Positions 13,539 to 19,912 of a stretch of 19,912 nt of DNA are shown in pieces; within the stretch, counting starts at the first letter, position 1; each line of letters opens with the position of its first letter. Source of the DNA: Calditrichota bacterium (lineage in GTDB: Bacteria > Calditrichota > Calditrichia > RBG-13-44-9 > J042); contig JAADJD010000064.1 of assembly GCA_013150955.1 (NCBI GenBank), positions 1 through 19,912 of the forward strand, written 5' to 3'. The translations under genes and the position numbers were made by a program. Under the pieces are notes generated by a model. The model did no database searches and was not told where the DNA came from. It saw nothing but the letters and a program-made list of their open reading frames with translations.

Positions 13539-16388
13539 TTAGAAGTCCCAGCCAAAGAAAAATTGGGTAAACCAATCCGAGGTAAATTTCCGAAAGTCCG
13601 TTCGCCGACCAATGTCCAGGCGTAAGACCAGAAATCCCCCCAGATTGACCCGCAACCCTACCCCGGTGCTGCCTAGCAGGCCGTTCCAGCGGTCGTTCCA
13701 GGCATTGCCCGCATCTACAAACAATGCCCCGCGGATGGCATGAAATCCCAGACCACCAAAAGGAAACCGAATTCCCAGATAATCAATGAACGGAAAGCGC
13801 AGCTCGTGGGACATAAACACAATCTTTTCGCCGCGGATTGACCACTGGGGATATCCCCGCAAATCCCAGCTTCCCCCCAGGTAAAACCAGCGGGTCTCCT
13901 TGCCATCGTTCCACAGGGTTAAAAAGCGAATGGCATAGGTCAATTTGGGATGCAACCGATAGTAATAGCGGTAGTCCAGCATCAGCGTGTAATAATTGAC
14001 ATTCGACCAGCGAATATCAAAGGTATTCCCGATGGTGATATTAAAGCGGCTCCCATCGATGGGGCCGGTATACGACCAGATGGAATTGTCGTGAATAAAG
14101 GTCAGCCAATTGGAAGACAGGATAGCAAAGCGACGGCGAAACCCCAGGAAGTCCTTATCCGAATAACTAAAATTGGTATTGAATTCCAGCCGTTTAAATT
14201 GAGAGAAAGGATAGCTGATCGTAAAGAAGGCACCCATGCGCTCTTCGTAGAAAAACCCATCCTTAAAATTAAAATAACGTCCCGCAAACCGAAACAATCC
14301 GTAACCGTAATTGGTGCGCTTTTCCAGAGACAATTTGGTGATGGCCACATTGAAACTGCGGAGAAAGTCGCTGCGGGATTGCGCATTGTTGTACAACAGG
14401 ATGTAATACTGATCATTCCCCAGCACGTCGGTGAAAGACAAAAGCGCTCCGCCACTGGTGCCCCAGAAGGGATCCTGACTCACCTGCGTCTGGGCAATGT
14501 CCAGATCGTACTTCTTTTTATATTTCAATTTGGCCAGCACTTTATCTCCCGAGATTTTCCCTGGCTTCCAGTGAATGGCATGGCGGATGGGATCGTTGGG
14601 ACGCACGCGGCGGGACTCAAAGAACCGCTTTTGAATATCCTTCATCAGGCGAATCTGGAAGCGATTGTTTTCGTAGACCGAAAAGACCAGTTGGTCATCC
14701 CCCACCCACTCGGGATCGAAGGCTGCGTTGGCAAACCAGGAAATCTGTTTTACCAGAACGCGTCGGTAGGCATCGCCATCCCACTCCTGAACGGCCGAGA
14801 CATCCGCAATCCAGATGTTGAGGGATGAATCCCGATCGGAAGTAAAGGCAATAAAGCGTCCATTGGGTGACCACACCGGGGTAAAATCCTGATGTTTCCC
14901 GGAGGTCACATAATAAATCAAATGCTGCTCCAGATCGTAGATGAAAATATTGTAACTCCATTGCGATCCCCAGATGGTTCGATCGGACGAAAAGACGATT
15001 TTCTTGCCATCCGGGGAGAACGAGGGAGCGTTGTCTTCATAAATATCATTGGTTAGCTGAATCAGCTCGTCCCTGTCCAGATCCAGCACAAACAAATCCT
15101 TTTTCCCGCCGAATTGCAAACCACTAAAGACCACTTTTTTGCCATCGGGTGAAAATGCGGGAGAAGAAATGCCCACAATATCCGGCCACTGGTATTTCCG
15201 AATGATCTCTTCCTGCTCGATATCAAAAATGTAAAGGGCATCGTTTTCGCCGCTTTTGGTGGAAAATACCAGCCGTCCGTCACGGGAGACATCAATTTTG
15301 CTGGAGAATATGTGAAAGGCCTCAAACTCGGAACTGCGCTCTCCCTTGATCAACACCTTTACCTTCTCTTTTTCGCGAAACTTTAACGGCCGGAGATCCG
15401 TGAGGTAAATGTTCGTATAGCCGGTTCGATTGGCCACGAAAACCAGCTTCTGGCCTTCGGGAGATGGGTAAAAGGCCGGCTTAAAATTAAACCCTTCCTT
15501 CACGATGGTCTCGGTAATCATGCTGGAAAAATCGTGGTCTTTGAGCAGCGGATAGTACTTCTTGCGCAAATCGTACAACCACATGCGATCAAACTCTTCG
15601 TAACTGATGCCCAGCACGCTTTCAAACACCCGCGAAAACTTTCCGTACTTCCAGATATTGTCCATCATCAACAGAATGGTCTCTTCTCCGAACTTTTCGG
15701 CAATGTAGGACAGAATGGCCTGCCCTTCCTTGTACATCATGTAGGAGCCGGTAATGCGGTACATCTCGGAAAGGGGCACGATGTAGTTATTGAGCACCGC
15801 ATCGCGGATGACCATTTCGGCCTGGGCATCCCACTCCGACGACCAGTATTCTGCCAGCCCTTCCACAAACCAGAGGGGTGGATAGGTGGCGTCGTAGCGG
15901 CCATGCTCCTTGTTGGCAAAATAAACCTTGCTGTGCATGAACACATGCACCAGCTCGTGCTGAATGACTTTGCGGAACTGGTTCAGGCTCCCATTCGCCG
16001 GGATGACTACCCGTCCCTTGAGAAATTCAAAAAATCCCCCCACACCTTCGGGAATGAATCCCGGTGTGACGTTGGTCTGTTGAAAGTGCAGGTGGGAACT
16101 GTAAAAAATCAGGGGAATTCGTCGGCGGATGGTAAAATTGAACTTGTTTTCCAGATAGCGATAGCTTTGCTCGGCAAAAAACGCCCCCTGCTCCGCCAGC
16201 TCTTCCATTTCGGGGTAATAATAAATATCGAAGTGCTTCGTCTTCAGAATGTGCCAGCGAAATTCCGTGTATTGCACCTTGTTGCGGCCAAAATAAAACC
16301 ACTGCCCTTTTACGGGGACAACACCCCCAATCAACACCCCCAGCAGTGACAGCCCGAACACCCATTTCGATACCAATTTGCCCTTCAT
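13539..16388 (-). CDS. Gluzincin-type peptidase / TolB-like propeller / Omp85-type barrel fusion protein
   Basis: The protein has 949 residues from the ATG of 'MKGKLVSKWVF', where a signal peptide begins. An upstream in-frame TTG would place 19 residues before the signal and is rejected. Domains in order are as follows. A peptidase_MA-like metallopeptidase domain (about 40-280) carries 'QHELVHVFMH' (HExxH: His144, Glu145, His148) and 'WFVEGLAEYWS' (likely third zinc ligand Glu176). A TolB/PD40 beta-propeller (about 300-600) shows repeated 'SPDGKKVVFS'-type blades. An outer-membrane beta-barrel of the BamA/TamA (D15) type (about 620-949) shows 'GGSWDLRGYPQWSIRG', 'SHELRFPF', 'ALFVDAGNAW' and a terminal 'FGWDF'. 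It is predicted to be anchored in the outer membrane with the other domains in the periplasm. The cargo is unknown. The next gene encodes a BamB-like propeller. Confidence 0.85.
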   Translation of the reverse strand: MKGKLVSKWVFGLSLLGVLIGGVVPVKGQWFYFGRNKVQYTEFRWHILKTKHFDIYYYPEMEELAEQGAFFAEQSYRYLENKFNFTIRRRIPLIFYSSHLHFQQTNVTPGFIPEGVGGFFEFLKGRVVIPANGSLNQFRKVIQHELVHVFMHSKVYFANKEHGRYDATYPPLWFVEGLAEYWSSEWDAQAEMVIRDAVLNNYIVPLSEMYRITGSYMMYKEGQAILSYIAEKFGEETILLMMDNIWKYGKFSRVFESVLGISYEEFDRMWLYDLRKKYYPLLKDHDFSSMITETIVKEGFNFKPAFYPSPEGQKLVFVANRTGYTNIYLTDLRPLKFREKEKVKVLIKGERSSEFEAFHIFSSKIDVSRDGRLVFSTKSGENDALYIFDIEQEEIIRKYQWPDIVGISSPAFSPDGKKVVFSGLQFGGKKDLFVLDLDRDELIQLTNDIYEDNAPSFSPDGKKIVFSSDRTIWGSQWSYNIFIYDLEQHLIYYVTSGKHQDFTPVWSPNGRFIAFTSDRDSSLNIWIADVSAVQEWDGDAYRRVLVKQISWFANAAFDPEWVGDDQLVFSVYENNRFQIRLMKDIQKRFFESRRVRPNDPIRHAIHWKPGKISGDKVLAKLKYKKKYDLDIAQTQVSQDPFWGTSGGALLSFTDVLGNDQYYILLYNNAQSRSDFLRSFNVAITKLSLEKRTNYGYGLFRFAGRYFNFKDGFFYEERMGAFFTISYPFSQFKRLEFNTNFSYSDKDFLGFRRRFAILSSNWLTFIHDNSIWSYTGPIDGSRFNITIGNTFDIRWSNVNYYTLMLDYRYYYRLHPKLTYAIRFLTLWNDGKETRWFYLGGSWDLRGYPQWSIRGEKIVFMSHELRFPFIDYLGIRFPFGGLGFHAIRGALFVDAGNAWNDRWNGLLGSTGVGLRVNLGGFLVLRLDIGRRTDFRKFTSDWFTQFFFGWDF

Positions 16389-16401
16389 CCTGCCCGTTAG
16401 T

Positions 16402-16659
16402 TTAATACACCCATTGACTAAAGTCCAGAACGAACGTGCTGGCAAAATTTTTTTTGAATTTTACCCGACCCACTGGCATCATCTCGTCCATTAGCAATTT
16501 ACCGGACGGGATTGCCAGCCATCGGTATTCCCCGAACCGTGCCCTTCCCTGATGTGAAGTGGTTTCCTTTAAACGGACAACATCCCGGTTGGCCGCTGGA
16601 TTCACCCTTATTATCGAACGTCCGGCATGGAAATTAATTTCCCACTGTTTGTTGCCCAA
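16402..16659 (-). CDS. Small hypothetical protein filling the rluA-family/peptidase gap
   Basis: An open frame of about 85 codons fits almost exactly between the RluA-family stop (16671) and the peptidase-barrel start (16388). No ATG is present near its start, and TTG at 16659 is the best candidate, with no clear ribosome site. The sequence is polar and beta-rich (NKQWEINFHAGRS, EYRWLAIPSGKLLMDEMMP) and has no motif I recognise, no signal peptide and no membrane segment. It could be a genuine small operon gene, translated by coupling from the gene upstream, or a chance frame. Confidence 0.4.
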   Translation of the reverse strand: MGNKQWEINFHAGRSIIRVNPAANRDVVRLKETTSHQGRARFGEYRWLAIPSGKLLMDEMMPVGRVKFKKNFASTFVLDFSQWVY

Positions 16660-16670
16660 TCGGAATTCGG

Positions 16671-17519
16671 TTACGACTTTTCAAGATGAGGTAAAATGTC
16701 CAGCGTTTCGGTTTGCGGAGGGAGGGCATCCCACTTGCGCAGGGCTTTTAATAAAGCCAAAAAATCCTTGGGAATGGGCGCTTCGAATTCTCTCTCTTCC
16801 CCACTCAATGGATCCACAAATTTTAATCGGTAGGCATGGAGCGAAAGCCGGTTCATCAACACCGGGAGGGTTTCTTCCCACTCGGCACGGCGCTTCACCA
16901 CATCCCGCTTCAAATTGGAAATTTGAATGCTCTCCGCCTCCCCGTACAGGGGATCCACAGCCAGGGGACAGCCAATTGCCTGCAGATGAACCCGGATCTG
17001 ATGGGTACGGCCGGTACGTGGTTTGACTTCCAGCAGGCAAAAGTGCTGAAACCGTTCTCGAACCGCGTAATCGGTAACGGCAGGCTTTCCTTTCTCGTGC
17101 ACAATCACATATTTTTTTCGGGTGGGATGCTGTTGCAAGGGCAGATCGATGGTTCCCTGAGTCTCTGGCGGTTCTCCACTCACAATGGCCAGATACGTTT
17201 TTTCAATTTGATTTTTCTCGAACATCACGCTCAATCCCCGATGCATCTCCGCCGTTTTGGCGAAAATAACCAGCCCACTGGTGGGCGCATCAATCCGATG
17301 CACCACCCACACGTGCTGGCCGGATTGCTGATAGAGATCCTGATACCGCGCCTGCAGCAAATGCCACAGGTTCGGTAGCTCGGGATTCCAGCGATCGGGG
17401 ATCACCCGCAAGCCACCGGGCTTGTTGATGACCACCAGGTGCTCGTCTTCGAACACCACCTCTACCCGCTGCTTGCGGCCTTCTGGACTGCGTATGTTAA
17501 AGGATTTTAGCCGTTTCAT
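16671..17519 (-). CDS. RluA-family RNA pseudouridine synthase
   Basis: The protein has 282 residues. It isomerises uridine to pseudouridine in rRNA or tRNA. The catalytic motif is 'HRIDAPTSG' with the nucleophile Asp77. Motif I 'VVINKPGG' (29-36) and motif III 'RTGRTHQIRVHL' (168-179) are intact. There is no N-terminal S4 domain, so it resembles the shorter RluA/RluC-like or TruC-like members, and the target base cannot be assigned. The insert after 'VDPLYGE' is charged and ends in 'LSLHAYRLKFVDPLSG', as usual. Its ATG overlaps the TGA of the ClC gene (ATGA), so it is translationally coupled to a membrane transporter, with no obvious shared function. Confidence 0.9.
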   Translation of the reverse strand: MKRLKSFNIRSPEGRKQRVEVVFEDEHLVVINKPGGLRVIPDRWNPELPNLWHLLQARYQDLYQQSGQHVWVVHRIDAPTSGLVIFAKTAEMHRGLSVMFEKNQIEKTYLAIVSGEPPETQGTIDLPLQQHPTRKKYVIVHEKGKPAVTDYAVRERFQHFCLLEVKPRTGRTHQIRVHLQAIGCPLAVDPLYGEAESIQISNLKRDVVKRRAEWEETLPVLMNRLSLHAYRLKFVDPLSGEEREFEAPIPKDFLALLKALRKWDALPPQTETLDILPHLEKS

Positions 17520-19594
17520 ATGTGTCGCATCACTTCCAGATCTTTTTCCCGTCCCACGGCGATTAATACATCGCCCATCTGAATCACTTCGTCAGGACGG
17601 GGAACGATTTCCACTTCCTTCTGCCCATCCTGACGCCGTTTTATCATAATGACATTAACGCCAAAGCGCGCTCGAATGTTCAGCTCCCGCAGGGTCTTGC
17701 CCACAAAACTCAACGGCACCGGGATCTCCGCCATGGCATAACCATCCAGAAAGGGAATTTGACGGTGCTTTTCCAGCAGCTTGATGGAGGAACTCATCTC
17801 CTCCACCAGATCCCGTTTGATGATTTCGCGGTTGTAGGCTTCGATTACATCTTTGTACAACACCACACCGATGATGTTGTTGGGATCGTTTTCGTCCACC
17901 ACCGGTAATTCTTCCACATCCAGCCGCCCAAAAATCTTCATTACCGTATCCAGCGTATCGGAGGGCTTTAACGTCGGCACGTTGGGATTGGCCAGATCGT
18001 GGGCAATGAGCAAATCAGCCACATATTCTTCATCCTGCAGCGCATGCCGAACTTCGTTCAAAGAAACGGAGCCGGCATAATGGTGATTAAAATCCACCAC
18101 AAAGAATTGCGTGTGCGGGCTATTCACCAGCAGATTCATCAATTTTTTGAAACTCATGTTTGCCGGAATGACCACCGGGTCGGTGCGCATGACCTCGCGT
18201 ACCGGAATGGATCGGAGCACATTGATTTCCCGTCCACGGAACAGATCGATTCCCCGCCGCAAAAGCTTCAGGGTGTAAATGGATTCCCGCTTCAGTTTGG
18301 TGGTTAACAGCGTGGCGATGACGCTGGAAATCATCAGCGGTAAAATCAGTTTGTAATCGTTGGTCATTTCGAAGATGATTAAAATGGCGGTGATGGGAGC
18401 GTGGGTGGCACCCGCCACCAATGCCCCCATACCCACCAGCGCATAGGCACCCGGAGAAGAGGTAAAGGGAAACAGATGGTTCACCAGCATGCCAAAGGTT
18501 CCGCCGGTCATGGTACCAATGAACAGCGAGGGCGCGAAGACACCCCCGGAACCTCCCGACCCCAGGCTGATGGAGGTGGCCAGGATTTTCACGAAGATTA
18601 ACATCAACATGGTGGTGATGACCATTTCGCCGTGCAGAGCCATGTTCATGGAGTTGTATCCCACCCCGTAAATATTGGGGATGAAAACGCCCAGCACGCC
18701 AATGATCAGCCCACCAATGGTTGTTTTCAGCACCGGATGAATTTTCAGCTCCTCGAAAAAATCTTCGAATTTGTACAGGGTATTGATGTAGAGCAGGGCA
18801 ATCAGGCCAGCGATCAACCCCAGCGCCACGTAAAAGACCAATTCGGTGGGGGTACCCAGCTCGTAGGAGGGCACCTCGAAGGCGGGGAAATCGCCCAGAA
18901 AATGGCGGGACACCACGGTGGCCATCACCGAGGAAATAACAATGGGACTGAATTGCGGCACCCCAAAATCCCCCAGAATGACTTCCACACTGAAGAGCGC
19001 ACCGGCAACGGGTGCATTAAAAGCCGCCGCAATCCCGGCAGCTGCGCCACAGGCCACAAATATTTTCATCCGTTTGGGATTCACCCGCAAAAACTGCCCC
19101 ACTGTGGAGCCAATCGAGGAACCGATCTGGATGACCGGGCCTTCGCGCCCCACCGATCCCCCCGATCCAATGCAGATGGACGAGGCCAGCAGCTTGGCGA
19201 TCACCACGCGGGGACGGATGATTCCATTGCGCAGGGCGATGGCCTCCATCACCTCCGGCACCCCATGCCCTTTGGCCTCGCGGGCAAAATAATGAACAAT
19301 CAGCCCAACAATGATCCCACCAATGGCCGGTGCCAGAATTTTAATATACAATGGGAGGGTAATGACGTATTCCAGCGAAAAATTCCAGTTTCCCCAGAAC
19401 AATTTTTGAAAAACTTTGATTAAGAATTGAATACCAACGGCACCAAAGCCACCAATCAGGCCAATGATGATGGCCATGATGACCATAAAGGTGTGCTCGG
19501 TAGCGCGGAAACGAAAAAAGAACTGATCAATAAATTCATCGAAACGTTTCCAGTATTGAACAATCTTTTCCCACAAGGTTCTCAAATCCCCCAT
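17516..19594 (-). CDS. ClC-family chloride channel/antiporter with CBS pair and RCK_C domain
   Basis: The protein has 692 residues. The ClC membrane domain spans about 33-435. Its selectivity motifs are 'KGHGVPE' (108-114), 'GSGGSVGREGP' with the gating glutamate Glu151, and 'GSGGSGGVFAP' (345-355), and Tyr440 lies where the central tyrosine falls. The usual GSGIP serine is replaced by His110. The inner proton glutamate of E. coli ClC is Val205 here ('FSVEVILGDF'), as in eukaryotic ClC channels. The cytoplasmic part carries two CBS domains (about 463-520 and 527-585), which in this family bind adenine nucleotides, and a C-terminal RCK_C/TrkA_C-like domain (about 620-692), often a ligand-binding module. 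It is predicted to move chloride or another anion across the inner membrane. The ATG has only a weak ribosome site. It is the first gene of the operon. Confidence 0.92.
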   Translation of the reverse strand: MGDLRTLWEKIVQYWKRFDEFIDQFFFRFRATEHTFMVIMAIIIGLIGGFGAVGIQFLIKVFQKLFWGNWNFSLEYVITLPLYIKILAPAIGGIIVGLIVHYFAREAKGHGVPEVMEAIALRNGIIRPRVVIAKLLASSICIGSGGSVGREGPVIQIGSSIGSTVGQFLRVNPKRMKIFVACGAAAGIAAAFNAPVAGALFSVEVILGDFGVPQFSPIVISSVMATVVSRHFLGDFPAFEVPSYELGTPTELVFYVALGLIAGLIALLYINTLYKFEDFFEELKIHPVLKTTIGGLIIGVLGVFIPNIYGVGYNSMNMALHGEMVITTMLMLIFVKILATSISLGSGGSGGVFAPSLFIGTMTGGTFGMLVNHLFPFTSSPGAYALVGMGALVAGATHAPITAILIIFEMTNDYKLILPLMISSVIATLLTTKLKRESIYTLKLLRRGIDLFRGREINVLRSIPVREVMRTDPVVIPANMSFKKLMNLLVNSPHTQFFVVDFNHHYAGSVSLNEVRHALQDEEYVADLLIAHDLANPNVPTLKPSDTLDTVMKIFGRLDVEELPVVDENDPNNIIGVVLYKDVIEAYNREIIKRDLVEEMSSSIKLLEKHRQIPFLDGYAMAEIPVPLSFVGKTLRELNIRARFGVNVIMIKRRQDGQKEVEIVPRPDEVIQMGDVLIAVGREKDLEVMRHI

Positions 19595-19714
19595 TAACCG
19601 CGTTTTGTACCGTGAACATTATGGAATCGTTCGTGAAACATAGAAATTTAATAAAATGCACCTTAGAAACAACGTTTATCCTGAATTTCATGGTCGCCAG
19701 AAGGAGGTCAAATT

Positions 19715-19767
19715 TTAACCTGGATTTTGTAGTCACCACGAATTACCCGAATGAACCCAAATAATAT
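19715..19767. repeat. Left-arm half-copy of the dispersed element (D)
   Basis: This begins TTAACCTGGATT and carries CACGAATTACCCGAATGAAC followed by CCAAATAATA. It matches only the left arm of the full element. It lies upstream of the ClC gene and is the first of three consecutive left arms spaced 52-53 bp apart. Confidence 0.75.
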
Positions 19768-19819
19768 TAATCCAGATTATGCATGAGACCACGAATTGCA
19801 CGGATGAACACGAATAAAA
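19768..19819. repeat. Left-arm half-copy of the dispersed element (E)
   Basis: This begins TTAATCCAGATT and carries CCACGAATTGCACGGATGAA. It directly follows half-copy D and precedes copy F. Confidence 0.75.
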
Positions 19820-19912
19820 TAATCCCAGATTAAGCAATAGCCTACGAATGACACGAATTAACACAAATAAAACCAATAAAATACATTGGAATGTGTCTGG
19901 ATGAAAATGTGT
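19820..19912. repeat. Dispersed palindromic element, copy F, cut by the window end
   Basis: From CCCAGATTAAG (19824) to the last base, this copy matches copy B at 83 of 89 positions by my count, including the left arm, ACAAATAAAACCAATAAAAT and the central TGTGTCTGGATGAAAATGTG. It probably continues beyond the window as a full copy. Confidence 0.85.

Noticed and set aside
13950-14828. Plus-strand frame of 292 codons opposite the peptidase-barrel gene
   Set aside because: It is antisense to clearly coding barrel and propeller sequence and shows no domain of its own. The same applies to the plus-strand frames at 15534-16349 and 18632-19423.
16389-16445. N-terminal extension of the peptidase-barrel protein from a TTG
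   Set aside because: It would put 19 residues ahead of a standard signal peptide and overlap the small upstream frame. The ATG at 16388 fits better.
19536-19739. Minus-strand frame of 67 codons overlapping the start of the ClC gene
   Set aside because: It overlaps the ClC start in another frame, begins inside repeat D and has no recognisable motif.
19715-19912. CRISPR-like array of repeats with regular spacing
   Set aside because: The units abut with about 52-bp period and no unique spacers, the unit sequences differ, and they match arms of a palindromic element found elsewhere. No cas genes are present.

Overview
The window looks like a chromosomal stretch from a Gram-negative member of the Fibrobacterota-Chlorobiota-Bacteroidota (FCB) superphylum, most like the Calditrichota/KSB1/Marinimicrobia-type lineages. 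The basis is a PorV/PorQ-family outer-membrane protein, a secreted protein with a type IX secretion (T9SS) C-terminal sorting domain, a TonB-dependent receptor with an N-terminal carboxypeptidase-regulatory-like domain, and a peptidase/TolB-propeller/Omp85-barrel fusion. The lineage is inferred from gene families only. There is no rRNA or tRNA in the window. All recognised genes are on the minus strand, so they are transcribed from right to left.

Region 1 (35-6412, AT-richer) is a three-gene surface cassette read in the order TonB-dependent receptor, T9SS-sorted secreted protein, PorV/PorQ protein. The receptor gene is split by an exact 14-bp tandem duplication at 5658-5685. Removing one copy restores a continuous 992-residue receptor.

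Region 2 (6413-7558) is an AT-rich gene-poor stretch. It carries two adjacent copies of a ~155-175 bp imperfect palindrome, plus a plausible terminator for the genes to its right. The same repeat recurs at 8838-9010, where it supplies the last codons of a gene. At the right edge (19715-19912), half-copies lie in tandem.

Region 3 (7559-11210, more GC-rich) holds a nucleotide pyrophosphatase/phosphodiesterase-family lipoprotein, a metallo-beta-lactamase-fold hydrolase and a glutamate dehydrogenase.

Region 4 (11511-19594) reads as a tight operon: ClC-family anion transporter with CBS and RCK_C domains, RluA-family pseudouridine synthase, a small unknown ORF, the gluzincin/propeller/Omp85-barrel protein, a BamB-like PQQ-propeller lipoprotein, and a PEGA-domain membrane protein. 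Two junctions are ATGA stop/start overlaps. The last three proteins all appear to be envelope components and may work together. The most notable observations are the 14-bp duplication in the receptor, the dispersed palindromic element, the peptidase-propeller-barrel fusion next to a BamB-like lipoprotein, and the non-canonical residues in the ClC ion pathway.
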